From NCED01 sp035493955 (lineage in GTDB: Bacteria > Pseudomonadota > Alphaproteobacteria > Caulobacterales > Caulobacteraceae), in assembly GCA_035493955.1 (NCBI GenBank), contig DATJHI010000021.1, forward strand, positions 1 to 53,580: a stretch of DNA of 53,580 bases, read 5' to 3'. Below the pieces are notes generated by a model, which had not been told where the DNA came from, made no database searches, and saw only the letters and a list, made by a program, of their open reading frames with translations. Of the stretch, positions 35,163 to 44,191 are shown one piece after another (position 1 is the first letter of the stretch; the number at the start of each line of letters is the position of its first letter). The position numbers and the translations under genes are program-made.

Positions 35163-35185
35163 GTTTTCGATGGCGTTTTCGATGG
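35163..35185. repeat. Tandem 11-base direct repeat after tRNA-Phe
   Basis: GTTTTCGATGG occurs at 35163-35173 and again at 35175-35185, one base apart. It begins 6 bases beyond the 3' end of tRNA-Phe, on the minus strand reading CCATCGAAAAC twice. Confidence 0.8.
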
Positions 35186-35191
35186 GAAAAG

Positions 35192-35267
35192 TGGTGCCTG
35201 GGGGCGGATTCGAACCACCGACACGCGGATTTTCAATCCGCTGCTCTACCAACTGAGCTACCCAGGC
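35192..35267 (-). tRNA. tRNA-Phe (GAA)
   Basis: 76 bases with encoded CCA. Acceptor GCCTGGG pairs with CCCAGGC; anticodon arm GCGGA TTGAAAA TCCGC gives anticodon GAA; T loop TTCGAAT. Only 49 bases separate it from the yacG stop on the same strand, so it is probably the last part of that transcript. Confidence 0.97.
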
Positions 35268-35316
35268 GCTCTTGAGAGCGGCGTCTATAGGGGAGGCCCC
35301 CTGCCCTGTCCAGTCG

Positions 35317-35499
35317 TCAGCGATCGGTGTCCGAAGGCGTGTCGTCCTCGCCGTTCTCGCCATCCACGACCGGCACGGCGTAGCGGCCGGTGAACCAGCG
35401 CTGCAGGTCGACGTCGGCGCAGCGTCGCGAACAGAACGGCCGGTAGGCGGCGTCCTCAGGCTTGCGGCAGATCGGACAGGCGCGGGCGGTGTCAGTCAT
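35317..35499 (-). CDS. yacG: DNA gyrase inhibitor YacG (zinc ribbon)
   Basis: 60 residues from ATG 35499 (MTDTARACPICRKPED). Four zinc ligands Cys8, Cys11, Cys23 and Cys27 (CPIC and CSRRC), then the family core DLQRWFTGRYAVPV and an acidic tail. E. coli YacG binds GyrB and blocks DNA binding by gyrase. It overlaps the end of the RNase E/G-like gene by eight bases. Confidence 0.93.
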   Translation of the reverse strand: MTDTARACPICRKPEDAAYRPFCSRRCADVDLQRWFTGRYAVPVVDGENGEDDTPSDTDR

Positions 35500-36538
35500 G
35501 GGGCCGGGTCTCGAACGCCTCGCGGGAGCAGGCGGGGTCGGCCCTGATATCGAACCTCGGCCCAAGGCGTTCAACCAGGGCCGGCCGGATCGCCTCGGTC
35601 GCCGCCGCCACCTCAGGGGCGCAAACGGCCAGCACCCGGGTGCAGCGCAGGGCCTCGGCCTCGACGGCGCGGGCCAGCCGGCGGGCGACGGTCGCCGCCG
35701 ACGGACGTCCGTCCGGATCGTTCAGCGCCTCGGCCAGGGGGCGCGCGCGCCAGGGGAGGGTCAACTGAAAGGTCCCGAACCGGGTGACCGGTCCGAAGGC
35801 GACCCCCGGCATGTCGGGGGCGAAGGCGACCTTGGCGGCCTGGGCCACGGCGTCGCCGTCCTGGCCGCGGCCGGCCAGGTCGAACACCACCAGCCCCCCC
35901 AGGCCCTTCAGCCGCAACAGTCGCGCGCCCGTGTCGACGGCTTCGCGGTTGATCCTGAGTTCGCCACGGCGGCGGTCGCCGCCGACGGCGCCGCCCCCGT
36001 CGACGTCGATGGCGACCAGGGCCCGGGTCGGCTCAATGGCCAGGTTCGCCCCGCCGATCCCCAAGGGATGCTCGATCGCCAGCGCCCGTTCCTCGGCCAG
36101 GTCCGCGGCCGCCCGCGCCTCGGCGCCGCCGGCGATGGCGACCCCAGGCGCAAAGGCCTGCAGGCGCCGTTTCATGTCCGGAGCCGGCCTGAGCAGCCGC
36201 GGCCCCCCCTCGGCCGGACCGATCAGACGGACCAGGGGCCCCTTGTCCCCCCGCGCGGCGGCGGTGATCTCGACCTCGACGGCGGCGCCTTCCGCCAGCC
36301 GCACGGCGTCGCCGGCGAGGGTCAGCAGGCCCTGCGGCCCCTCGCCTAGGTCGACGAAGACCCCGGCCAGCCCCTTTTCGATCCGGCGCACGCGGGCGAC
36401 GACCGTCGCCCCGGGCTGCTGGACCCCGATCTCGTCGCCCCTTTCGATCAGCAGCCGCTCGGGCTTGCCGTCCAGGGTGACGACCCCCCTCGCCTCCCCG
36501 GGCGCGGGATCGAGGTACAGCCGCCGCCGGCCGCTCAC
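35492..36538 (-). CDS. Short ribonuclease E/G-family protein
   Basis: 348 residues from a GTG at 36538 that overlaps the maf stop (GTGA); RNase G is usually about 490. The order is an N-terminal lobe with a cut-down S1 domain (IGVQQPGATVVARVRRIEKGLAGVFVDLGEGPQGLL), then the catalytic domain. Both metal-binding Asp of RNase E/G can be placed: ALVAIDVDGGG and GLVVFDLAGRGQ. The C-terminal Zn-link and small domain are missing. It is likely still a nuclease but with altered assembly; the target RNA is unknown. It lies in maf-(this gene)-yacG-tRNA-Phe order. Confidence 0.85.
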   Translation of the reverse strand: MSGRRRLYLDPAPGEARGVVTLDGKPERLLIERGDEIGVQQPGATVVARVRRIEKGLAGVFVDLGEGPQGLLTLAGDAVRLAEGAAVEVEITAAARGDKGPLVRLIGPAEGGPRLLRPAPDMKRRLQAFAPGVAIAGGAEARAAADLAEERALAIEHPLGIGGANLAIEPTRALVAIDVDGGGAVGGDRRRGELRINREAVDTGARLLRLKGLGGLVVFDLAGRGQDGDAVAQAAKVAFAPDMPGVAFGPVTRFGTFQLTLPWRARPLAEALNDPDGRPSAATVARRLARAVEAEALRCTRVLAVCAPEVAAATEAIRPALVERLGPRFDIRADPACSREAFETRPHD

Positions 36539-37130
36539 CGGAAGCCCAGCCCGTCCAGCAGACAGCGGGTCTCGTACAGAGGCAGGCCGACCACGGCCGA
36601 ATAGGATCCGCGCAGGGTTATGATGAAAGCCCCCGCCGCCCCTTGCGCGGCATAGCCCCCCGCCTTGCCCCGCCAGTCGCCGTCCGCGAGATAGGCCGCG
36701 AGCTCGCCGGGGGAGAGCCGCTTGAACTGCACCTTGGTTTCCACCAGGCGCGCCGCCATGCGCCCGTCCGGAGCCGCCACGGCGACCGCCGTGCCCACCC
36801 AGTGCCCGCGTCCCGACAGCAGGGCGAGACACGCGCGCGCCTGGTCTTCGGTCTCTGCCTTGGGCAGGACACGCCGGCCCACCGCGACCACGGTGTCGGC
36901 GGCCAGGACGAAGGCGCCCGGCCGGCGCGCCGCCACCGTCTGCGCCTTGGCCCGAGCCAGGCGCAGGGCCAGGAGGCGCGGCGTCTCGTCCTTCAACGGC
37001 GCCTCGTCGAGTTCGGCCGGGTCGACGGCGTCGGGGACCAGGCCGATCTGGGCCAGGAGGTCCAGCCGGCGCGAACTGGCGCTGGCCAGGATCAGGGGCG
37101 CGGATTGGGAGGCGATGATCGGGTGCTCAT
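36535..37130 (-). CDS. maf: Maf-like nucleotide pyrophosphatase, start disrupted
   Basis: Maf proteins hydrolyse non-canonical or modified NTPs. The frame encodes LILASASSRRLDLLAQIGL (the family N-terminal motif), DETPRLLALRLARAKAQ, FVLAADTVVAVGRRVLPK and VVGLPLYETRCLLDGLGF, so the fold is complete, about 195 residues. No ATG, GTG or TTG opens it before the motif. An ATG at 37130 (ATG AGC ACC) would start it only if the next run had four C instead of three, giving MSTPIIASQSAP. So there is either one deleted base (natural or sequencing), or a non-standard start such as ATC at 37119. A TTG at 36996 exists but would remove the essential motif. Confidence 0.8.
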
Positions 37131-37188
37131 GGTCTGGCGCCGGTCCCGGCGGGTTGCGAAGGCCGCAGCATTAGCCCGATCGGCGGTC

Positions 37189-37608
37189 TCAGGTCGATGG
37201 GGCCCCGAAGCGCTCGGACAGCCGCCGCTGCAGGGCCCGGCGCACCTCGCGATAAGCGTCGAGGCGCTGCTCGCGCGAACCGTCGGCCAGGGTCGGATCG
37301 GCGGTGGGCCAATACTCGACCGGGGTCGCGCTGCCCGCCAGCCGCTCCCGGGCCTCGGGCGTGAGGGCGATGATCAGGTCGAAGGTCTCGCCGTTCACGT
37401 CGGCGAAGGTCTTGGGCTGGTGCTCGGACAGATCGACGCCGACCTCCAGCATGACCGCAGCCAGGAAGGGATCGACGGCGTCCGTCGCGCTCAGGCCGCA
37501 ACTGTCGGCGCCCAGCCCCAGCCGTTGGGCCAGGGCCGCGGCCATCGGCGAGCGGACCCGATTGAGATTGCAGGCGAACAGCACCACGGGAGGATCGCTC
37601 GACGTCAC
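37189..37608 (-). CDS. Low-molecular-weight phosphatase / ArsC-like protein
   Basis: 139 residues. The P-loop CX5R is at Cys13-Arg19 (FACNLNRVRSPMAAALAQ), followed by a domain of the LMW phosphotyrosine phosphatase / thioredoxin-type arsenate reductase fold (DLIIALTPEARERL; VEYWPTADPT). The later DP Asp typical of LMW-PTPs is seen as ADPT. Which activity it has is not clear from sequence. It starts 1 base after the UPF0262 gene, in a packed operon. Confidence 0.88.
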   Translation of the reverse strand: MTSSDPPVVLFACNLNRVRSPMAAALAQRLGLGADSCGLSATDAVDPFLAAVMLEVGVDLSEHQPKTFADVNGETFDLIIALTPEARERLAGSATPVEYWPTADPTLADGSREQRLDAYREVRRALQRRLSERFGAPST

Positions 37609-37609
37609 T

Positions 37610-38086
37610 TCACCCCCGCCGGTACAGGGCGCAGATCAGGGTAAACAGCCGGCGCGCGGTCTCGTGGTCGGTCTCGACCTTCCCCGCCAGCCGTTCCCGC
37701 AGCCGCCCCGAAGCTTCGTCGTGCAGCCCCCGGCGACCCATGTCCAAGGCCTCGATCTGGTGCGGGGTCGAATGACGGATCGCCTCGTAATAGCTTTCGC
37801 AGACCATGAAGTAGTCCTTGATCAGTCCCCGGAACGGCGTCAGCGACAACAGATGCCGGTGGACGTAGCCGGGACCGACGATGTCCAGGGCCAGCCGGTT
37901 CTCCACCAGCGAGATGGTCAGGCCGTAGGGACCCGGCGGGGCCCCCACGGGATCGAAATGGTTGTCTTCCAGAAGGTCGAAGATCGCGGCCTGTCGCTCG
38001 TGCTCGACGTCGCGCGTGGCCGGCGCGAGCGAGGCCTCGTCGATCTCGACCGATCCGAGCCGCCGCCTGTCGCGATCCTCAGCCAT
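37610..38086 (-). CDS. UPF0262 family protein
   Basis: 158 residues from ATG 38086 (MAEDRDRRRLGSVEIDEASL). Family-typical stretches DVEHERQAAIFDLLEDNHF, GPYGLTISLVENRLALDI and LTPFRGLIKDYFMVCESYYEAI. The function of this alphaproteobacterial family is unknown; it is usually found next to hisD, as here. It lies 62 bases after hisD. Confidence 0.93.
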   Translation of the reverse strand: MAEDRDRRRLGSVEIDEASLAPATRDVEHERQAAIFDLLEDNHFDPVGAPPGPYGLTISLVENRLALDIVGPGYVHRHLLSLTPFRGLIKDYFMVCESYYEAIRHSTPHQIEALDMGRRGLHDEASGRLRERLAGKVETDHETARRLFTLICALYRRG

Positions 38087-38148
38087 CGGCCGGGAGCATG
38101 ACGTGGCTTGTGCATCGCAGCAAGCCTGGAACAAAGACCGGCAGGACG

Positions 38149-39465
38149 TCAGCCCCGGCCGAGGGGGCCCCGCGCCGGCTTCTGCAACGCCTCCAGCCGG
38201 ATTTCCGCCGAACGGGCGTGGGCCGGCAGGCCTTCGGCGCGGGCCAGGACCGCCGTGTGCGGGCCGAGGACGGCGAAGGCCCCCTCGTCGCAGCGGACGA
38301 TCGAGGTGCGCTTGAGGAAGTCGTAGATCGACAGGCCCGACGAGAACCGCGCCGCCCGGCTGGTGGGCAGGACGTGGTTGGAGCCGGCCACATAGTCGCC
38401 GATGGCCTCGGGCGTCAGCCGGCCGAGGAAGATCGCTCCGGCATGGCGCACCTGTCCCGCCAGGACATCCGGATCGGCGACGGCGAACTCCACGTGTTCG
38501 GGGGCCAGCCGGTTGACCAGTTCGGGCGAACGCAAAAGGGGGGCGATCACCACCGCCCCGTGGCGGGTCCACGCGGCGCGGGCGTCCTCGGCCGTGGCCA
38601 GTTCGCCCAACTGGCGCTCCACGGCCTCGACCACGGCGTCGGCGAAGGCGTCGGTGTCGGTGATCAGGACCGACTGGGCGTCCGGGTCGTGCTCGGCCTG
38701 CGACAGGAGGTCCGCGGCGATCCAGGCCGGATCGTTGGCGGCGTCGGCCACCACCACGATCTCGGAGGGGCCGGCCAGGGCGTCGATCCCGACAACCCCA
38801 TAAAGCCGCCGCTTGGCGGCGGTGACGAAGGCGTTGCCAGGGCCGACGATCTTGTCGACCGACCGGATCGGCCCGGCCCCATAGGCCAGGGCGGCGACGG
38901 CGTGGGCGCCGCCGACGCGCCATATCTCGGTGACGCCCGCTTCCTGGGCCGCGGCCAGGACGGCGGGCTGCATCCGGCCTGGCGGGGTGACCATGGCGAT
39001 GCGTTCGACCCCGGCGGCGGCGGCGGGGACCGCGTTCATCAGCACGGTGGAGGGATAGGCGGCCCGCCCCCCCGGCACATAGACCCCCACCGACTCCAGG
39101 GCGGTCCAGCGCCAGCCGAGCTCGACCCCGGCCTCGTCGGTGAAACGGTCGTCGGCGGGACGTTGACGCTCGTGATAGGCGCGGATGCGACGCGCGGCGA
39201 AGGCTATGGCCTCGCGCACCGCCGGGTCGCAGGCGGCCGTACCCTCGGCGATCTCCTCGGGGGTCACACGGACGGTGGTTTCGGTCAGCTCGGCCTTGTC
39301 GAACCGGCGCGCATAGTCGAGCACCGCCGCCAGACCCTCAGTGCGCACCCGCTCGAGGATCTCGGCCACCGAGGCGTCCACGTCGGCGGGCGAGCCTCGA
39401 GGCTCGTCCAGGAAGGCGGCGAAGGCGGTCTCGAAATCGGACCTTGAGGCATCGAAGCGGCGCAT
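38149..39465 (-). CDS. hisD: Histidinol dehydrogenase
   Basis: Last two steps of histidine synthesis (histidinol to histidine, NAD, zinc). 438 residues. NAD and zinc regions: PGGRAAYPSTVLMNAVPAAAAGVERIAM, GGAHAVAALAYGAGPIRSVDKIVGPGN and the zinc ligands Gln/His in LLSQAEHDPDAQ; later LAPEHVEFAV. It is the only his gene here; the rest must be elsewhere. The start is 43 bases after DUF2948. Confidence 0.96.
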   Translation of the reverse strand: MRRFDASRSDFETAFAAFLDEPRGSPADVDASVAEILERVRTEGLAAVLDYARRFDKAELTETTVRVTPEEIAEGTAACDPAVREAIAFAARRIRAYHERQRPADDRFTDEAGVELGWRWTALESVGVYVPGGRAAYPSTVLMNAVPAAAAGVERIAMVTPPGRMQPAVLAAAQEAGVTEIWRVGGAHAVAALAYGAGPIRSVDKIVGPGNAFVTAAKRRLYGVVGIDALAGPSEIVVVADAANDPAWIAADLLSQAEHDPDAQSVLITDTDAFADAVVEAVERQLGELATAEDARAAWTRHGAVVIAPLLRSPELVNRLAPEHVEFAVADPDVLAGQVRHAGAIFLGRLTPEAIGDYVAGSNHVLPTSRAARFSSGLSIYDFLKRTSIVRCDEGAFAVLGPHTAVLARAEGLPAHARSAEIRLEALQKPARGPLGRG

Positions 39466-39508
39466 GGGCGCTTCAAAGGGCTTTGCGGCGGAAAAGTCCA
39501 GCCTGGGG

Positions 39509-39954
39509 TCAGGCGTGCCCCGGTCGGCGAGGCGTCGGCCACGGGTCGGACACGTCGGCCAGGGCCGCGTCGATGCACTCGACCTCCAGCCGGATGTCGG
39601 CGTCGCCGGCGAAGCGCAGCACCACCGCGCCGCCGGGGTCGCCGTCGCCCAGGGGCTCGAACTCGATGGCCAGCAGCTCGATCACCGCCTCGGGAGCGTC
39701 GCGCCGAATCCGGCGGGTCTGCAGCTTCATCACCCCGCCGAACTGCAGGCCGGCGCGGACGCGCTGGCCGCCATCGCCATCCCCGGCCTCCCAGCGGAAC
39801 CGGTTCAGCGACAGGGTCAGGCGCCGGGCGCCCGCCTCGAACTGGATGTCGCCGATCTTGGCCACCGCATCCTGCAGGGCGGCCGACATGATCGCCAAGT
39901 CGTCGGCGTCCTCGGCCAGCAGCTTCAGCCGCGTCGCAGCCTTGGGGTCCGCGC

Positions 39955-39958
<4 letters not shown>
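39509..39958 (-). CDS. DUF2948 family protein
   Basis: 149 residues from ATG 39958, which overlaps the murA stop (ATGA). Features LLAEDADDLAIMSAALQDAVAKIGDIQFEAGARRLTLSLNRFRWE and LQTRRIRRDAPEAVIELLAIEFEP match the uncharacterised alphaproteobacterial family that sits between murA and hisD. Function unknown; gene order suggests co-expression with cell wall synthesis. Confidence 0.9.
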
Positions 39959-41244
<1,286 letters not shown>

Positions 41245-41444
41245 AGCTGCGCTCTTACAGGATGGGCGCGGGTGCGCAAGCGACGTGGCTTCGCCTCGCC
41301 CCGGAGGGACCCCCCGGCGAAGCGGCGGGGGTGAGAGGCTACGGCCGTTTGAGGGGCAAGGCAGGTTGATCTGCCGCCGAGCGGCCGTCCGACGACGACA
41401 GCATGCAAATCGAATCATCCCACTAACCCGCAAGCCCCATTCAC

Positions 41445-41467
41445 GTTAAGGTTGAGAAAGTCTTAAC
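41445..41467. promoter_or_regulatory. Inverted repeat just upstream of the TolB-like gene
   Basis: GTTAAG (41445-41450) and CTTAAC (41462-41467) are perfect inverted copies 11 bases apart, ending 2 bases before the AGGGAG ribosome-binding site. It could be an operator, a leader hairpin, or a pair of TTAA-containing half sites. The rest of 41245-41444 has GC-rich palindromic sequence but no gene. Confidence 0.5.
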
Positions 41468-41481
41468 AAAGGGAGCTGATC

Positions 41482-43467
41482 ATGTTCCACGCTGCCTTGA
41501 ATGTGTCGCTGCGGTCGGCGGCGATCCGCACCATCTATCAGGATGGTAAGCTCCGGCTGGAGCGCTCGGTCCGGTCTGAATTTCCAGATATCGCCCGAGG
41601 CGATCAAACCCCGAGGACGAAAAGCCGCGTCATCCGCCAGGGCGCCTTCGCGCTCTGCGCTCTGGCCGCGGCTCTGACGGCGACCGCCTCCCTTGCCGCC
41701 GACCGGGTCCTGTTCACCCGCTTCGCCCCGGCCAAGGCCGTGCTCGCCATCGCCGACGCCGATGGCGGCGGGGAACGTCCCCTGCTCGGCGCCGGGGGCA
41801 TGGACTACAATCCCGCCTGGTCGCCGAAGGGCGACTGGATCGCCTTCACCTCCGAGCGGGATGGCCCGGCCGACCTCTACCGCGTGCATCCGGACGGGAC
41901 CGGGCTGGAGCGCCTGACCCGCAGCCCCTCATTCGACGACCAGGCGGCGTTCTCGCCGGATGAGGAACGGCTGGTGTTCGTCTCCACGCGGGCGGCCGGA
42001 TACGCGAACCTGTGGATCCTCGACCTGGCGACGCACAAGGCCCGGCCGCTGACGTCGGGCCACGGCGGCGACTTCCGGCCGGCCTGGTCGCCGGACGGCC
42101 GCTGGATCGCCTTCTCGTCCGATCGCAGGGGCGGCCTGCCCCCGGCCAAGGGCCGCTGGGAAAGGCTGCATGTGGTCGACATCTATTTGATCCATCCCGA
42201 TGGGACGGGCCTGAAGCGCCTGACCTCGGATGGAAAGGACGCCTGCGGTTCGCCGAAATGGTCGGCCGACAGCACGCATGTGGTCGCCTATTGCATGGCC
42301 GCCCAGGACACGTGGAGCAATCGGGTGGGCAAAGGGCAGACCGATGATGTCCTGGAGACGATCGACATCCGCACGGGGGCGACAGCGCCGGTGCCCGCCG
42401 GGCCAGGCGCCAAGACCATGCCGGCGCTGCTGCCCGGCGGCAGGGTCGGCTACCTGCGGCAGGACGCGGCGGGATCCGGCCTGTTTTATTCCGATGGCGG
42501 ACATGGACCCGCCGGAGGGGACCTGCGCGAGCCTTCATGGTCCGCGGACGGCAAACAGGTCGTCTACAGCCGCTTCGCCGATAGCCGGAGCGCCGAGCCG
42601 ACGCGGTTGTGGAGCCGGAACCCTGAATTCCAGCTCTACGCCACCACCCTTCTGCCGGCCGTCGACTCCCCCCGGCTGCGTTTCGCCACGACGGTGCCGG
42701 CCGGCCCCGTCTCGAAGCTGCTTGTCGTCGAGGACGGCAAGGCCCCGCAAGCGATCCTGGAACGCCCGGGCCTGATCCTGGCGCCGCAGTGGTCGGCTGA
42801 CGGCAAGCAGATCGTGGTGGGTGTCGGGCTGTTCTCCGCCTTCCTGGATTTTTCGATCGGCGACAAGAAGCCGAAGGACCCGGTCAACGGCGGCGCCCAG
42901 ACGGCCATCCTCAATGACGACGGCAGCGGCTTCCGGGTGGTCACGTCCGGCCGCAACAACAATGCCTTCGCCGCCTTCGCGCCCGACGGGAAGCGGTTGG
43001 TCTACCGGACCCAGGGGCCGGACGGCCAGGGCCTGCGTATTCTGGATCTGGTGGACAAGTCGGTGAAGACCCTGACCACCGTCGAGGACAACTTCCCCAT
43101 CTGGTCGCCGCGCGGCGACCGCATCGCCTTCGTCCGCCGCATCGGCCAGGACTTCCAGGTCTTCACCGTCCGCCCGGACGGAACCGGCGTCAGGCAGCTG
43201 ACGCACGGGGCGGGCAACAACGCCCACCTGGCCTGGTCGCCGGACGGCAGCCGGATCCTGTTCACCGGCTCGGCCAAGGGTTTCAAGGACGAGGCCCAGT
43301 ACACCGGCGCCCCGCAGCCCTATGGCGAGATCTTCATGATGCGCGCGGACGGCTCCGGACTGGAGCAACTGACCGACGACCAGTGGGAGGAAGGCGGACC
43401 GGCCTGGCTGCCGGCGGCGCCCCACGCCGTCGGAACCTCGTTCGCCCTGGCGACCGGGCGGCGGTGA
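41482..43467 (+). CDS. Exported TolB-like beta-propeller (PD40/WD40-like) protein
   Basis: 661 residues. ATG at 41482 has a strong AGGGAG site 7 bases upstream. A 50-residue charged leader precedes a hydrophobic helix (AFALCALAAALTATASLA, about 55-72) with a likely signal cleavage near 72-73, so the export signal is unusually late. The rest is a string of propeller repeats of the form NPAWSPKGDWIAFTSERDGPA with PDGTGLERLT, at about 95-140, 140-185, 185-230, 460-500, 540-580 and 580-640. Such proteins bind peptides, proteins or glycans in the periplasm. It is not the TolB of the Tol-Pal operon (no tol/pal neighbours). Substrate unknown. Confidence 0.85.
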   Translation: MFHAALNVSLRSAAIRTIYQDGKLRLERSVRSEFPDIARGDQTPRTKSRVIRQGAFALCALAAALTATASLAADRVLFTRFAPAKAVLAIADADGGGERPLLGAGGMDYNPAWSPKGDWIAFTSERDGPADLYRVHPDGTGLERLTRSPSFDDQAAFSPDEERLVFVSTRAAGYANLWILDLATHKARPLTSGHGGDFRPAWSPDGRWIAFSSDRRGGLPPAKGRWERLHVVDIYLIHPDGTGLKRLTSDGKDACGSPKWSADSTHVVAYCMAAQDTWSNRVGKGQTDDVLETIDIRTGATAPVPAGPGAKTMPALLPGGRVGYLRQDAAGSGLFYSDGGHGPAGGDLREPSWSADGKQVVYSRFADSRSAEPTRLWSRNPEFQLYATTLLPAVDSPRLRFATTVPAGPVSKLLVVEDGKAPQAILERPGLILAPQWSADGKQIVVGVGLFSAFLDFSIGDKKPKDPVNGGAQTAILNDDGSGFRVVTSGRNNNAFAAFAPDGKRLVYRTQGPDGQGLRILDLVDKSVKTLTTVEDNFPIWSPRGDRIAFVRRIGQDFQVFTVRPDGTGVRQLTHGAGNNAHLAWSPDGSRILFTGSAKGFKDEAQYTGAPQPYGEIFMMRADGSGLEQLTDDQWEEGGPAWLPAAPHAVGTSFALATGRR

Positions 43468-43502
43468 CGCCAATCTTTGAAGAGCCTCGAGCGCGTTCGG
43501 AC

Positions 43503-43542
43503 GGCGAGCCGCACACCGGCGAAGCGAACACTTCGGCTCGCC
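43503..43542. terminator. Hairpin between convergent genes
   Basis: GGCGAGCCG (43503-43511) and CGGCTCGCC (43534-43542) are perfect inverted copies with a 22-base loop, lying between the ends of the TolB-like gene and scpB. There is no T run, so it may be a weak bidirectional terminator or a repeat element. Confidence 0.5.
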
Positions 43543-43546
43543 CGCC

Positions 43547-44191
43547 CTAACGCCCCTCGCCCTCCAGAAAGTCCTGGGCGAACTCCGGCGTTTCGTCGCC
43601 GTCCAGCGGGTCTTCATCCGAAACAGTCAGCGACGGGTTCGGAACGGTGAAATCGGCCGGCAGGTCGAGGTCCAGAAGGCCTGCGGCCTTCATGTCCGCC
43701 GCCCCCGGCAGGTCGGCCAGGGAGGCCAAGCCGAAGTGTTCCAGGAAACCGTCGGTGGTGCCGTAGGTGACGGGGCGGCCCGGCGAGCGGCGGCGGCCGC
43801 GCATCCGCACCCAGCCGATCTCCAGGAGCAGGTCCAGGGTGCCGCGGCTGAGGCTCACCCCGCGCACCGCCTCGATCTCGGCCCGGGTGACCGGCTGGTG
43901 GTAGGCGATGATGGCCAGGGTCTCCATCGCCGCCTTGGAGAGGCGCCGGTGCTCCTGCCGCTCCTCGGTCATCAGGAAGGAAAGGTCCGGGGCCGTACGA
44001 AAACGCCACCGGTCGGCCACGCACTCGAGCTCGACCCCGCGGCCAAGGTAGCGCTGGCGCAAGGCGGCGATGGCCCGGCCGACGTCGGCGCCTTCAGGCA
44101 TCCGCCGGGCCAGGTCGGCGGCGCTGAGCGGTTCGGACGCCGCGAACAGCAGCGCCTCGACCATGCGCTCGGCTTCGGCGAGGTCGGTCAC
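43547..44191 (-). CDS. scpB: Segregation and condensation protein B
   Basis: Winged-helix kite subunit of the SMC-ScpAB condensin. 214 residues from a GTG at 44191 overlapping the scpA stop (GTGA). Stretches LAEAERMVEALLFAASEPLS and KAAMETLAIIAYHQPVTRAEIEAVRGV and GRRRSPGRPVTYGTT are family-typical. The C-terminal ~50 residues are acidic and probably disordered. In many alphaproteobacteria tatA follows; here it is not present. Confidence 0.94.
   Translation of the reverse strand: MTDLAEAERMVEALLFAASEPLSAADLARRMPEGADVGRAIAALRQRYLGRGVELECVADRWRFRTAPDLSFLMTEERQEHRRLSKAAMETLAIIAYHQPVTRAEIEAVRGVSLSRGTLDLLLEIGWVRMRGRRRSPGRPVTYGTTDGFLEHFGLASLADLPGAADMKAAGLLDLDLPADFTVPNPSLTVSDEDPLDGDETPEFAQDFLEGEGR

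Larger units (their letters stand above)
34529..35191. other. Long non-coding stretch before exbB
   Basis: 663 bases with no ORF I can support: short open frames show no codon bias, no ribosome-binding site or family features. The centre (about 34840-34950) is clearly AT-richer than the surrounding genome. It contains a hairpin with a T run (34911-34931) and a direct repeat near the tRNA-Phe end. It should hold the exbB promoter and could hold a small RNA. Confidence 0.5.

Noticed and set aside
41270..41345. GC-rich palindromic sequence upstream of murA as a terminator
   Set aside because: It lies upstream of murA and of the divergent gene and has no T tract; more likely a dispersed repeat remnant.
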